A stretch of DNA of 64,000 bases from Parus major (GCF_001522545.3 NC_031774.1:48663410-48727409), one strand, 5' to 3'. Shown: positions 35,460 through 49,589, counted from the stretch's first letter. A program made the numbers and translations. Notes: generated by a model not told the origin, from the sequence alone.

Positions 35460-38400
35460 AGCTGGATGGAAGGCGGCTGCAGGGAATTGGAGGGCTCTGG
35501 TTTAGCAGATGCTTTCAGCTTTCCTTAAACCCATGCAAGTCACCACATGTCCAGACTCCACTGTGTGTCTGGAGTGAAATCATGATCCATTACAGTCAGT
35601 AAGAGTCTTATCACTGACTAGGGGTGGATTCAAAATTTTTCCCCTGATATGAGTAGGCCAGTTTATTTTATTTGCTCTGGATATTAAATCCCAGACAAGG
35701 GTGTTCCGCTTGTATGGTTTCAGTGGGCCCGTAAGAAGAAGAATTTCACTATTAAGTGTCTACAGACTTGTTACCTGAACTATTTAGGGCATAAATACTG
35801 TCTATGCTTAGAACCTTAGTGCAAAGCATTTGTTAATTGTAGCTGTCTAATAAAAAAAATATTGGTCAAAGGCCAAAATAAAGGACCATTTTCAATTGCC
35901 CTATCATGCCCTTAAACAGTATTTCACCAAGGCTAAAATGGGATTTGTTAAACATGGCTGAGTACAGAGAGTGTTTGAACAAAGTAGGAATAGAAAGTAT
36001 ACATAAAGAATATGTATTACATTCTTCTAATACATGTGTTTTCATGTACTATGGTAAAGCATGGTTTTTTTAGGGAAAAGAAATCTTCCGTATATTTTAA
36101 TGGACTACAGGGTCTGCACTCATTTCTATGCGTTACTTTTATATCTCTTGTGTTTAGGGCAGAGTGCTCCAAAATCCAGGTTGTAAATAGGTCCCAGAAA
36201 CAGAGTTAATCAACTGAACAATGCACAACCACTTGTAACTTCTTGTATCTTGCAGGAATAGCAGAATGGGTGCAGCCCAGCTAGAAATATTGCTCATCTT
36301 AATCTCTTTTTGAGAAAGCTACTTGAAGCCCTTGGTTGAACACTGGCTCTGTCCAGCAAACAGAGGTCAAATATGCAGCACGCAAGGCAAGCTCAGCCTG
36401 GCCATACAGTCTACTTACTTAGGGGTGTACAAAGAAGGGTAAGGAAACTGGGAAAGCAAAAAAGATTTTAGTCTTTAGGATCCCTTAAATTGCTTTAGGC
36501 TAAATGAATCTTTTAGGTTATGCCAGGAATAGTGTATCCCTGGTGATGAAAAGACATTTTTTCCTTGTAACACATTTTCACTTCCAGTCCTTCCTAGCAT
36601 TAATGCCAGGGGAATTTCCAGGTGAGATATTTGAGAGCTTTTGGTTTTTTATGTGCTGTTGGACCAACATTAAGAGGAGTTACATGTGCTGGAGGATTGA
36701 AGTCCATTCATTTCTCTCCTCCTGACTTGGTGCAAGATATCCAAATGAGTGAACACCATCCAGAGTTTCCCAAAACCAAAAAATGAGAATGCTTCCTCCT
36801 TTGAAGTCTGCATGGAGGAAAAAGAACTAAGCCTTTTCTGAAGACACCTCTATCTCAGATGAAGTTCAAAAGATTAAGAGTATCCAGGTATAACACTCAG
36901 AAAAACAAAAACTGGTTTTTCAAACCAAAGTTTTTACCAAAATTTGATTTTTCTATCGAATAATTGCTTTTGTATGACCAAAAAATTCCCAAAAAATTAA
37001 TTTTGTTGGAATTATCTAGGTAAGACAAATTTAATTCCACGACCCTCTCAGGCACAGAGGCCCAGTTTGCTTGCAAAGTGCAATTTCCCCATTTCTTGTT
37101 CTTTGGATCATCAGAAAACCCAGCAGTACCCTCACCTCTAGCTGCCACCATTGCAATCTCTTATGTTTGTGTTCGTATTGCTGCTGTCTGGAAGGGAAGA
37201 AAATGGCATATTTGACAATGGGGAGCTGTGTCTCTAGAGCCCAAAACAACCTTGTTTGGAGATATATTGTTTCCTTCTCATGTGTAGGCAAGGGACCGTG
37301 TCTGATATCAGAGGAGTTGCACATGATGAGTTTTATTCTGTGGATAGGAAATAGTGGCATTCAGAGTGCTTGTTACTTTTTGCATGCTAATGCCCTGTTT
37401 CTCTAACATAAAGGGCTCTATAAGTTGCAGATAAGTGTTTTGTGAATCGAGCCCTAAATCCTCTCTTTATTTTAACTGGAGACTTTAGCCAGTGGATAAG
37501 CACCATCAGACATTATTCAAACATTTTACTGCTTGCAAAGAAAGTATTTTATTTTTTTAAAGAACACTTTAAATAAGAGAAAACAAACAGTTTTGTTGGG
37601 AGAGGCCTGGTTATGGATATCTTCTTTCCACCCCAGTGGCTTGATGTGACTGTTAACCGGCATTTGGTTGCTTTATAACTGGTGCAATTATTTTGTCAAA
37701 GGTTGTCGGGTTTTTTTTCCTCCTTTTAAAAAAAAAAGTTAGTTTACAGTTTATTAACTTAGATTACTGTTAATAGCTCCCATGGGTCTTTCTACTGAAA
37801 CAAGGACCAGGATAACTGATTTCTTAAGGCCAATCTGGAAGACTTTAAAATGCATTAATAGCTATCACTGAAACAGCAGGAGGAAGAATAGTCTGTCGTT
37901 TGGGTTTTTTTCCTTTTTTCTTTCTTTTCTTTGCCTAAACTTTTTCCCCAACTTTATCTATTTATCTATTATTGTGTCTTGCTCTTTCTCTCCCTCTTTA
38001 TCTTTTCCTTCTTTTTACAGCTATTAACAGGCTAAGTTTTCAGTGAGTGTAAATAATCAGCAATGACTCTTTTTTGACTGTTCAGGGAGCTCATTAGCAC
38101 ATAAATAGGAAACAAAGACTGGTTCAGGGAAAAAGTAAATTGATACTTTAAAGTGTGGAGGCCTAGAGTCAAAACACCCCAATTTCAAAGAAGTTTAGAT
38201 CCAGTGCAGAATATCATTCATGATTAATATTTGATATTAAAAAAGGGTGTTTCTTGATGCATAAATATATCTAAAATCAACACACCCAGGTTAAATAGTA
38301 AGGCATATAAGTGTGTAGTATACATGTCTTTGAAGAAGCTGATCATTTATTGCTTGGGTTTATCAGAAGAAAAGGGATTTCCCTTCTTCACAGTTTCTGC

Positions 38401-41400
38401 TGGACTTTGCCAGTCATATCTTTCCATCCTAATTCTCAGTTTTATAGCCAAAAGAGGAATGCATGAATGAAATTCTGAGCAGAAGTGCTTACTCAGTGTG
38501 ACTGAAATAGTGTCTGGGATATCTGCTGAAAACTATGACAAAAACCTTTTGCTTATACTTTTATTCCCTTGTCACAGTTGCTATAGTGAAAAATGTAGGA
38601 AATTTGATTTTCTGTGGAAGGACTTTAGGCAGTTAAAACAGCTGGTATATTTGTTATCTAGGTACTAACACTGCAGTACTCAGTGCCAAACATCAAGAAG
38701 AAGCGATAATATGAGACCACATTTTCAGGAATAAGAGTGTAGATATAAACAGGCAAATTATAAATTATAATATTCTGGATGTTCTCATTTCTTCTTTGAC
38801 TTGAAGTTGTGGTGTTAGGCAGTCTGGAGCATCAGCCAACCAGCTGAGATGCTGAGTGCAATTTCATCTCTTCCTGTCTTTCTTTCCTGAGTAGTGGAGT
38901 CATGCACTTGTTACATGTCTTGGTTTTTATGGGTTAGGTGTATTGCCTGATCAGAGAAGGAACCTTTACTAAGCTAGATGCTATGCAAATAAAAATAAAC
39001 GAAGGTTGTCCTTTTCTGAATGATTTTATAATTAGACACTCCTATTTCTATTTTCTGAAATAAAGAGAAATTGGTGTGGGAATAGGTAGAAGGGATGCTC
39101 CTCTGATACCTAATGGGAAGATGCAATAAATCAGAAATAGTAGCTTTGAGACCTGCAAAGATCAAGTAAGTTCAGCTTAGATGTTTCAGTATTGTTCTTC
39201 CCAGTACTTTGCAGGGGGTTTTTGATCAGATACAGCATTGAACACATGTGAGAAGTGAACTGAGACAGTTACTAAATCACTCTGCCTCTGCTGTTCAAGA
39301 CTGGGAATTGGTGTTTTTCATAGCAACATAGAATTGTCCATGATATTATTAACCAAAATGCAGAACATGAAGAAAAGATCTAGCCTACCTGCAGCAGAGG
39401 TGCATTTTATAAAACATTTTTATAAAGTAAGAGCACAGAGCTACTTCTCTAAGAATAATTTCTGAAAATGTTACCTGGGAAATAGATTAAGTTATGCAGA
39501 GTTCAGTTATTGGCATCATCAGGTGCCAAAAATCAAGATAATTCCTTCGAAATTCATTTTATGATATTTACAGTATTTTAATGTGTCTGTATTTTGCTTA
39601 GCTGAAAAGCTTTTTAGTCATATATTTTTATTAAAGATATATGCTTCCAGGAGTTTTTTTTTCAAACTTATTCAATGCTTTCGTAGAAATGTGTTATTTT
39701 CAGTCCTGAATGGGGATCATACCATTGTCAGGTCTCTTCAATACTTTCTGGTTTTATCCTTTATCAATTCACAAATATATACTGAAGGGCCCAATGCTAT
39801 CAGACAGACAAGTTACAGCATAATCCTATTTTTCTGAAATGAGTTTTGCATGTAGTTCTATAATGTGCTAAAAAGAAGTTCACTTATATGAGAAAATCAA
39901 AAAGCTTAAAAAAAATGCCCAATGGATTTGTTGGGAAAATACACGTCATTTTCCACTACCAGTTCTTTTTGACACTCAGCTGTTGATGTTCAAGCACTCC
40001 TGTAGTAAAAGTGACTACAGTCTATGACAGATAGTATGGTAATGAAATGGCATACTTTTCTGTTACACTGAAATTTCAATAAGGGTGGAATTTTGCCTCA
40101 AAAAGAGGGCAGTGATCTTCTCACAAACACTGTCCTTTGTCCTGAGGCACACAAAATCCCTAAATCCCTAAAATATTTTATCTAAAGATAATTTTGCACC
40201 AGCCCAGGCATGAAAAAGAAAAGTATATCAGATGCAGCTGGAAAGGTCCTGTTGCTCAGGGAGAAGGTAAATTAAAGGTTTCTATCTTATCTGTATTTCA
40301 ATTACAATTTTATTTTTGGTGCCTGACAGTGCAGACAGTTGAAGTCTTGGGAAGTGGAAACATTCACAGGTGTAAGAAAAAAAGAATCTTTAATGGTGGA
40401 GATGTATATATTTGAACTATGTGGCTTTTCATGTGGGGTATACATGACATTTAAATAAAAATGTGGACTCTTTTGGGGGGCCTATCTGTTTGAGCTCACT
40501 TGAAGATTTCCTTTATTCAATCTTTTTGGTTTTTTTTCTTAGTAATAATGACCTAGTTTAGGAGTTTGCAGCTCTGTATGACTCATTTTAGAGGTCAGCC
40601 TTAATTAAACCAGTTGTGCAAGGACCAAAACAGATAATCACAAAGGCACTGGTCTGACTTTGTTTGGTGTCCATGGTGCATATTTGTATGCAGTTTTCTG
40701 AGAACTGTAATGCAAAGTCTTGAGATAAATACCATTTACCTGTTGGACACCTGTGTGTGTGGAAAAAGACCAGAGACTTCCGCCTCTTCTGTGAGGCTGT
40801 TCCATTATGGTGTAAGTCTAATTCCTGTTGAAGGTGCTTCCATTTAATCCAATGCCTTTGGAACTGTGTTTTGGTTTTTTCTAAATGCCTTAACAAACAC
40901 ATCCAAGACTAAATTCTCTGAAATAACACCAATCTGAAATAGTATTGAGTGTAAAAATGGTCAGTTGACAAGGCCACTGCTGCTGAGAGTGCAAAGAGAT
41001 AAAGTCAGTCTTCAGTAACAAGGGATTATTTTTGTAATTAGAAAACCTTACAGGTAGTGTCCATAACTGATTTATTGATATATTCTGGTGTCTTAGCAAG
41101 TAACAGACATAAAGCTGGTTGCATGGCCACGATATGCAAGTGAATCTTTTTCTTAGAAAGGATCCTATCCCAACAGGACGATGACAAAACATCCGTCCTT
41201 TGCCTGTATTTCAGTTGTGAGCACCATGATGGGCAGGATTTTTTTCCTTTATTATTATCAGGAGGCCCTGGGAGACTGAGAGAGACTGGTGGCAGAAGAA
41301 GCCCTATGTCACCTGAGCTAACACCATCCAGGTGTTAGTTTAGTTTAAGTCCCTCCTGAAGTTCAGTTCATTACTAAGTTCATTAGCCCAAGATCTCACT

Positions 41401-43590
41401 GCCTGGGGAAAACAGGGAAGTTCTTCATGTCAGTATAGGAAAAAGATAGGTGAGTTGGAGCCCTCTACTCTTTCAGAAAGGCTAAGAAAGACTGTTAAAA
41501 TCATGTGGTAGATTTGGGGAAAATATGAATCTGAATTGGGCTGCAATTGCTAAAACCAGTTTCTACTTGGACTTTACTGCAGACAGCTCTGGTCTTCTCT
41601 GTTTTCTCCCAGATAAATGCTCTGAAAATGATCCTGCTGACTGAGATTTCAGTACCTTCTGATTTTAGCTGCAACAATGCTATTTTAAAGTAGGGGGTTA
41701 ACATCACTGAAAACTAGTGAGAGAAAGAGGCTAGAGAAGGTGAGAGGAGGTGAGAGAAAAAGGCTGGAGAAAAATTATAATCGTGAGAAAATGTCAAACA
41801 CCGAAATGTTTTCAAGTTTCATCATTTTCACTTGCTTAAAAAAGTTATATATGAAAAGATATAACCCTTTTTATATAGGATGATTTAGTGAATAAATCTC
41901 TTATTGTCTGTGTACACATGCACACACACACATTTATACTCTCTACTTATAAAATAGTTGTGTATTTCTGTCCACGTGTATCAATAAAAGTCAATGCACA
42001 TGCAAAGTTTATTTGCTGCCTTCTCCTTTGGGAAAGGAAGATGGAGAAGAATTTTCTGTCTTCTACTTTTTCTCTTGAAAATGTTTTCTTGTGTCTGTCT
42101 CAAATTCACACACAAATATTCTCTAAGGCAATTTCCAGTCAACACAAGATGTGAACAGTTCCATGACTCGTTGCATTCTATATTTCATTATCTTTAGCAA
42201 TATGTATGTTTCCTCTTTGGTATCATAGAAACACATCAGGGTTTTCATGTGACACAGTTAAAATTCACAGTGTGTTCTCAGAAAGTGTACCAGGAAAATA
42301 TTTTAGGGTCTGGTGGTATCCTATGGAGAAAGACCTGCAAAAATCACCAGGATAGAATGATGAATGGATTCTGGATTATATTGCAGTAGAAAAGTATCAG
42401 AAAGCTATCTAATACATCTTCTACTGTTTAGTGAACAGGACTCACATTAGGTAAAGGCAGCAGAAAACATTAGAGACAATTGTATATGATGTAGTATTCG
42501 GTCAGATTCGTTCACAGTGTATAGTCATTTGCAAATGGCATTTTGCTGTTCTTTGTTCTGCAGCAGTGTCTAATATTTCTAAACATTTTTAGGCTCTGTG
42601 ACACCTTAATGGTATACAATAACAGTATGCCTCCCTCTTAGAAAAATGGATACTCTCATTTTTCTAAACATTGTGCCTTTACCTTTAACCATTTCCATTT
42701 AAATGCAAATTTCAATCATGTCCACCTCTCTGTATTCCAACAGAAACCTGGGGAAAAGACTATACCTTAAATCCTCATTTCTCCATAAAGGGAGCTGTTT
42801 CCTTCAGGTGTGTCACTCCATGTTATCTATCTTCCTTCTCATTTTACACATCATCATTGTGGCAAATTTAACTTGCAGAATTCACAAATAAAAAACAGTT
42901 TTCTTTTTTCTTGCAAACTCTGCTGGTTTTATGTGCTAAAAGAAAATGGGAATTTTTAGTTATATTTATTTCCCTTTAAGTTTGTCTGACATAGCTCTCA
43001 TGGAAATCTCTCCATTCACAAGCCTGTGAATTATTCCCAGCATTTGCAACTGTTTATGCACTCAAAAGTTTGTAATTTCCTAAACAACTGCAGGCAAATT
43101 AAATTAATTTGTATCATAGGCTTGGATTTTCCTTGCAATTATTGTTCCAGTTTATAGTAAATAATTGAATTTCAGGGTTAAGGATAAAATGTGATGCTAT
43201 GAAACATATGTGATACTGGTGTCAGTTTCCTGAATGTCTGTTCTTCTCATGCAGCTTAGCAACACATTTGAGCAATTCATTAAGGTGTCTCTGCTTAGTA
43301 AGTCTTCAGAGAGAAAGTTACATTTGAATCTGGTGTGTAAAAAACACTCAGAAAACAGCCAACCGAAACAAAACATCTCCCTCCCCTCTCGCCCCTCACA
43401 AAAAACCCAAATCCCACACCCTTTATCTGTTGTTAGTCCCTCTTGATTTACTTTTGACAAGAGAGGGCACTGTGATAACATTCTAAAGAGTGGACATATT
43501 TGTACATTCTTGCCTCTGAGACAGAAAGGAAGCCAGGGATTAACCCCTGAACCAATTACTTTACAATATAGCAACTACTTCAACACAAAG
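35460..43590. other. Long unique AT-rich non-coding stretch
   Basis: No gene or clear transposon is seen. Open frames are 60 to 111 codons. The 37480-37720 segment is repeat-free, with dense homeodomain/SOX-like words (AACAATTA, ATTATTTTGTCAAAGG), and is a tentative conserved-element candidate. Confidence 0.5.
37895..38022. repeat. Polypyrimidine low-complexity tract
   Basis: A long T/C-rich segment (TTTTTTTCCTTTTTTC, TTTCTTTTCTTT, CTCTTTCTCTCCCTC) ends in TTCTTTTTACAG. The last bases look like a splice acceptor, but no open exon with a donor and recognisable protein follows. Confidence 0.75.
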
Positions 43591-43593
43591 TGA

Positions 43594-43618
43594 GGGGGGG
43601 TGGGGAGAGAAGGGGGGA
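43594..43618 (+). repeat. G-rich tract with quadruplex potential
   Basis: Runs of seven, four and six G residues (43594-43600, 43602-43605, 43612-43617) lie within 25 bases. If the first run is split in two, four G3+ tracts with short loops are available, satisfying the usual G-quadruplex pattern. Confidence 0.7.
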
Positions 43619-43619
43619 A

Positions 43620-44229
43620 GAGAAAATTTAACTAATTAGTGTAAGTCGCAATGTTCTTTGTGGGAATTACTTGGAAGAAAAATGGTTGAGAGGGCTCATA
43701 GAAAAAAGAATGTATGATTTGGAGTGCATTTATTAATTCTCACTTTGAGTTATTTTTACTGGCTGTGAAATTTAGATGAAGATACTTAGTGGCTTTACGA
43801 GAATTGAACATATTTGAAATACAGTGCAGGTGTATTTTTTCAGCAATATTTGTAAACCTATGTAAACCTATATTTCTGGTATGGGGGGGTTCTAAGACCA
43901 CTTTATGTAGGTTAGAAATATCTTGTGCCTGTCATTTTAAAATTAGACAGTAAAGTTCTAGGTGTGATATACAAGTAAATAACGTGCTTTCTTTATTAAC
44001 TGGGATGAAAGTGATTTTGAGCACCATTTTAAATGTAGATAGTAAGTTGAGGGTAGTTCAGTTCTGAGGTGGCCAGGGTTCAAGGAAGGAGACAATTTAA
44101 GACTTTAAATACCTGCACTTTGAAAATTATATTATTTTAAGTGGTTGGGTACCTGGAACTGTTATTTTCAGAAATCTTGCCTATGTGTGGATTAATGTTG
44201 TAATTTTAGCAATGGCATTTCCCAAATTT
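43620..44229. other. Unique AT-rich non-coding sequence
   Basis: No gene. TGTAAACCTA is tandemly duplicated at 43851-43870. The right edge merges into the C-rich 3' end of the ERVL-type LTR. Confidence 0.5.
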
Positions 44230-44734
44230 AGTACCCCCCCTCCCTCTGCACCCAAGACTCTCCAAAACCAGACACCACTCTCTTCCCCACCCTCCCCCCT
44301 CCCTCCTTCTCCTTCCCACTCTGGGGATGGACTTGATAATGGAAGATAAAAGATAAAAATTAAAATTTGAATTTAGAACAATTTACTGAAAACAGCAATG
44401 AGATAAGAAAACACTAACAGCAACTATATTAATAGCAAAAGCATACAAAAAGAGAGAATGATTCATATACAAAAATGTTCATCTCAAAGCCTGACCTGAC
44501 CATAGCCACATTTTCCCCACTGGAAAAGGAGCACCTTTCTTCACAGAAGCCAGGAAAAAGAATCCCTTCCTCCCAATCCCTGGCAATGACCTAAAATAGG
44601 ATGGAATAACACTTTGGTCTTGGCCATGCCCACTCAGCACAGCACATGGCAGCCCAGAAATCCTGTGCCCAAGAGATCAGGGCTCAGCCTGGCTACTGTG
44701 GAAAACCAACTTTGTTCTGGCAGGAACTAGGACA
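44230..44734 (-). mobile_element. Decayed ERVL-type LTR, reverse orientation
   Basis: On the minus strand the segment begins TGTCCTAGTTCCTGCCAG, followed by AACAAAGTTGGTTTTC. This closely resembles the 5' end of avian ERVL-family LTRs (TGTCCTGGTTTCAGC..., recalled consensus). Downstream, TTATTCCATCCTATTTTAGG leading into TCATTGCC (plus-strand 44582-44609) matches the family's CTATTCCATACCATATGACGTCATGCCC block. The TATA region that should follow is not recognisable. Further on are CAGTAAATTGTTCT and a G-rich 3' segment (the C-rich plus-strand tract at 44231-44320). The right end (44734) is firm; the left end is approximate and no 5-bp target duplication was found. No internal retroviral genes are adjacent. 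Confidence 0.68.
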
Positions 44735-46690
44735 CTTGTGAATGTAAAACTGCATTGGTGGTAGGGGCAGGGCGTGTTTATCCTGTCCTACTGCCGTATG
44801 GCAAGTGCATTCTTGGTGAGCTACTGTTGAAAAGAATAAACGTCATCTGAAAGAAAGAAAAAATATAGAGGGTGTTATTAGCATTTTAAATTTTAATAAA
44901 CATCTTGTGGACTTTTAATTCCCTTTTTCTTTCCCAAACTGCAACAACTACTATAGGTGTTCAGACGAATAAGTGTTTTTAAAAATATTGCCATTTGTAT
45001 GAAATATATATGCTTATATATGTTTGTATCTCACTGTAAATTCAGGTATGAGAGAAAAGATTCCTATGATGAGAAGGGAAATGATTTTGATTATTTTATC
45101 CTTTGGACCTTTGACTTTAACTGTTCTGGGTTGATATCAATGGCTTGCAAGAGATGTGTGGAAATGATTGTGCTCTGTTAAGGAAATTTTACTTGTTGCT
45201 TGTAATACTTAGCTGAAGAAAAATCACTGTAGGTAGGTTGGGGAGTTTGGTTTTCTTATTTATATTTGTTCATGTAAGCTTCATATCAGGAGTCTTGAAA
45301 ATATGGAAGAGGTTCTTTCCTTTTCATAACAAAAACTCAGATGTTCTTTCCCTTTTTTTTTTTTTTCTCCAAAATGAGAATACACTTTCTCCTATAGAAC
45401 AGCTATGGGAAAATGAAAAAGAAAGAAATACTCTGAAAGTTTAAAATTTCTGACTTTAGTTGAATAAGCAGGACTATGTTTTCCCTGCTTTGTAATTATG
45501 CTTGTTTCTTTCTAATTCATTCAGGCTGGAGCAGATGACTACACAACATTAGGTGGTTAAAAGAGACTGCTGTATCCCACAGAACTGAGAAAACATCATT
45601 TGAGTCTACTTCTCCCTTCTATTTTGTTCTTCTGTGTTTCAGCTTGAAGGATATATCAGCTAATGGGTAGCTCCCTGCTCTCTGTCTTGATCCAGAAACA
45701 GACAGAGAAAATTAACAGACAGTGCTTGAAGATTAGCTATCATTAAGTCAAGTTTTGACATATGTGGCTAATTGAAGGAATACCAGGTACAACAGGAAAT
45801 GAAGAATAATGGGTAATACTTACTTAGAATAGACTTGTTTAGCCTTAAATCCAATAAAAGCGTGATAGTGCTTAGATAAACTTATCAGAGTTAAGATCTT
45901 ACAGACTCTTCATGCACCAATTACTTTTATAAACTCTATATCCCAGATGGTAATTCTTTGACAAATGTTATTTTTTTTTTTAAGTGACAACTGATAGACC
46001 TTGTTGTTAACAAAATTATAATCCCTTCCTTTAGTCTGATGCAAAAACTTGTTTCTTGGATACTTTTTGTTTATTTTTGCATTTTGGCTTCCCTTGACTT
46101 ACTTGAAAGGTAGACAACTGCAGATTTGGACTAGGATGTTTCAATAGTTCAAGTTTCCACATGGGCCACTGTAAAAACAGGATGGAGTCATGGAGAGCTG
46201 AATTATTGCAAAGTTGAAGCAGAAAAGGGAAGGCTTTATAGATCCAGATTCTGCTTATGTCTCCTCTGTGCTTTCATCTCTCCAACAGTCATTGCACAGG
46301 TGTGCACGACAGACAAACTTATATTGCCAAAGTGGAAAGCACACACGAGCTTCTGGGATCTTGTCAGGATTACACACAAAAAAAAGGGGCTTATGGATCA
46401 CTGTAAAATCCAAAGGTGTGCAATTCAACCTGGAATTCAGTCTGATATTTGCTATTTGCACAACTTTCAGGAAAGTGTATTTAAGTGAATAAAACATGAC
46501 TTTAAAAGATTCTTATCAAGAACGAGCAGACACTTCAGAAAACATTTTGGCATGTTATTTGAAGTACAGTGCAGAAAATGCATCAGGGTGTATTGATGGC
46601 TTATATGAAATATGTCTACTTTCTTCAGGCAAATACACAGAGATTCATTCTCTTTTTCTGCCTTCCCCATGGTATGATAATGGTGCATGG
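44735..46690. other. Unique AT-rich non-coding sequence
   Basis: No gene. The first 100 bases after the LTR are GC-richer, with ACTGCCGTATGGC, and could be either old flank or ERV residue. Poly(T) runs occur at 45353-45366 and about 45971-45982. Confidence 0.48.
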
Positions 46691-46697
46691 AACAGTT

Positions 46698-46716
46698 TGT
46701 GTGTGTGTGTGTGTGT
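46698..46716. repeat. (TG)n microsatellite
   Basis: About nine and a half uninterrupted TG units, continuing as TATGTAGGTGTG. Confidence 0.92.
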
Positions 46717-46805
46717 ATGTAGGTGTGAGCATGGGGGGAGTGGGTATTTAAGCAAGCGTCTCACTACTACATATTTATATTGAGAGCATGCATATAATTC
46801 TAGCA

Positions 46806-46892
46806 CCAAAAAAAAAATAAAAAAAGAAAAAAAGAAAAAAGAAAAAAAAATAAAAACCCCACCAAACTAAACAAAAAAGCCCCAAAAAACCT
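46806..46892. repeat. A-rich low-complexity region
   Basis: Runs of 3 to 10 A residues are interrupted by single T, G or C bases, grading into CCCCACC/AAACAAAAAAGCCCC. No SINE or pseudogene body is recognised upstream. Confidence 0.88.
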
Positions 46893-49585
46893 TTGCAAGC
46901 CCTAGGCTTATATTCATCTGTGGCATGTGGTTGACTGGCAGGCTGAATTTTGTCATGAATAATGTTTAAAAGGCACTGGCTTTCTTCCATAAGCAGCACA
47001 TAACTTTCTGATCCACATCTAAGGAGGCAAGTATGTAAACTAGACACTTAGAACCTGATCATCTTTGTATAGTTATTTTCCTGCTTCTTATTTTCAATTG
47101 TCTTTGTCTAAAAATGGGTCAGTTAGTAGTTACCTATGAAGATGATATAATGTTGATGAAGTTTGGTTTACTGCTTGCTGTAGTGGGTAGAAGAAGGCAA
47201 ACCATGGGTGAAAGGTGAGCAGCCAGGTCATCAGCTACCCAAACTGACACAGACAGTGAGGCTCCCTGAGATTTTCCAATGGAGATTCATCACCACATAG
47301 TTCCATTGTACAATATGTCACACACAAGAGGCTATCACAGCTTCTTATGATGTCTCGTACATCATAGAACAGAATTTGACTTTTCAAAATTAACCTGTTT
47401 TAAGATCATAAATTGTGCCAGCCATTCATCTGCATGGGGGAATCACATCTGAAAATTAAATCCTGAAGTGTGATCCATCTGTTTTTGCTGTCAGGCTCAG
47501 CCCCAGGAACTCCTAAGCAGTTGTTGTTGTTGCTGCTTTTTAATAGGGTAGGACAGTAATGCACAGTCCTCCAGATGTGTCCAGATCTTGTCTTGAGATT
47601 CTCACACTTGACCTCGGGTTGACATTGAAAACCCATCTGAGGCCCAACAGAAATACAGTGCCCTTCATAAAAAGGAGAAAAAAATTCCAAAGCTGATGCG
47701 CTGGAAAACATTCAGTAACCAGTGGATGGCTCTGATATAAAGTTTAGTAACCTAGTGAGAGTGGAGAGAAAAAGGAGAGAGTTTTTCTGATTTCTAGAGT
47801 ACTTGTTCTTGCCTCCTGAAGTCTAGTTATTGAATGCTGAATCATGTGACAAGAAGGCCTGTGTGGCAGCATATCAGAAATATAAAGATAGATCATTTTC
47901 TTTCCCCAAAAAGTTTAGTAATTATTAACTCAATGAAAAGTAGACCTTTTTTATTTTTGCCATCATCTATGGGTAGGAGTGAGCAGCAGATAATTCACTG
48001 TCAGAACATTTCTAATTTTAACTAGTGTGGGTATTTCTCAGATAAGCGAGGAAAGGTAGTGAAGCTGTGTGCATTGATACATCTCAGACAATGAGCCTCT
48101 GGACGTACTGTAAGTGCTGATAATACAGACCCAATGCCATTCAATGTCTAAGTCATTTCAAACAACCATATTTAATGAGATTTGAGTCTACACTGCCCTG
48201 AGCAGAACATTAATATAACACGAGGCACTGAACCACTCCAACGTCCCATTCACTTTATACAAAGCAATGTGAGGGTGACTCCAAATGACAAGTTTGCACT
48301 ATGATTCCTCTTCTGTTCCTTAGAAATAGCAGGTGCTGTGCTGAGAAGCAACCAGCTTTACCTTTTGGAAACCTGAAGCTTGTTTCCTTACTGGCTGCAG
48401 TGGACCTCTAGGGATAGTTTCGTAAACCACCCAAATAAACCTCATTTTTATTGGAAATGTGCACAGAACAAACAGAAGGGGAAATATTTTGCAGTGGAGT
48501 GTTTCTGATAACTGCAACTTTAAGAAGAAAGTTGACATGAAGGACTGCCTTCTTCATTAAAGAACTGCGTGGTACAAGCTGCCCTGCCTTAACCACAGCT
48601 GTCATGAGAAAAGGAAATAGGTTTTAGGGTCCAGATAGGATTTCTCCTTGGAAATGTCAGGAGTGATTGATGTAAGACACAAGTAAAAAGCTACTCACTA
48701 AACGTGTGTTGTCTACACTTTGAATCCTGCTTCCCCCCACCCGATATGGTGTTGTCATGATTTTAACAAGTCACAGGAAGAGTTAAGCTGTGCTTTCTGA
48801 ATAAATTAGTACAGTCACAAAATGACACTTCTCTGACCTTTGCAAAAGGTGGAGAGTATAACGGTAAGACATACAGGGCTGTTAAACAATGTTGTTTTTT
48901 TTTTTTTTAACCATTCTGACAAAAGGTGCAAGCTCTTTAAAACAGTTTCCTAATGCACTTCAGCAAGAGAGCTAACTGACTGTCATAAGATGACATGCGT
49001 AACACAGAGATCCTGCTACACATTTTGATGCAAAGGAACACCCTGTTAGTTGAAAATCATTGCTAACTGGATTCAGATGTTAGAGATGAAGTACATGGAG
49101 CACAGTACATTTGGTAAAGCTTAAAGAAGCTTTAAAATAAAAAGAACATAAATCTTTAGCTGTGGCCTTTTATCAGCTCTTAATTTGTCATGGTATTTTA
49201 ATTACTGACAGTGTAAAAATTTTAATCCATATGTTAGGGGAGAGGATGCTTATTTCTTGCTCCTTCTCTTGAAAAATAGTTTTTGCAAGTTATCAGTCCT
49301 GCATGCACATGGAAGTTTTAAAAGCTTGCAATGGGCCATTTCAAAATTCTCTTAGCTTCATTTTGTGCACATATTCAGAAAGTTTTATCCATGTTGACTT
49401 TGGGAGTTAGGCATTCAAACCTTAAAAGCAACATAAATTTCTTTGGGTAACTCCAGTTTGATGGGACTTGATTTTCAGAGGGCTTCTGCTCAGCATTGGT
49501 GCAAGTTGCACTTTAAAAATAGATAAGTATATGTTTTGAGGTGTTTCAAAATAAAGAGCAAACCTGATCTCTTACATGGTGAGAG
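46893..49585. other. Unique AT-rich non-coding sequence
   Basis: No gene or clear transposon. A poly(T) run lies at 48895-48908. Open frames of up to 101 codons (47406-47711, minus) carry no known motif. The 48700-49140 block is repeat-poor and could contain conserved non-coding DNA, unverified. Confidence 0.5.
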
Positions 49586-49589
49586 ACTA

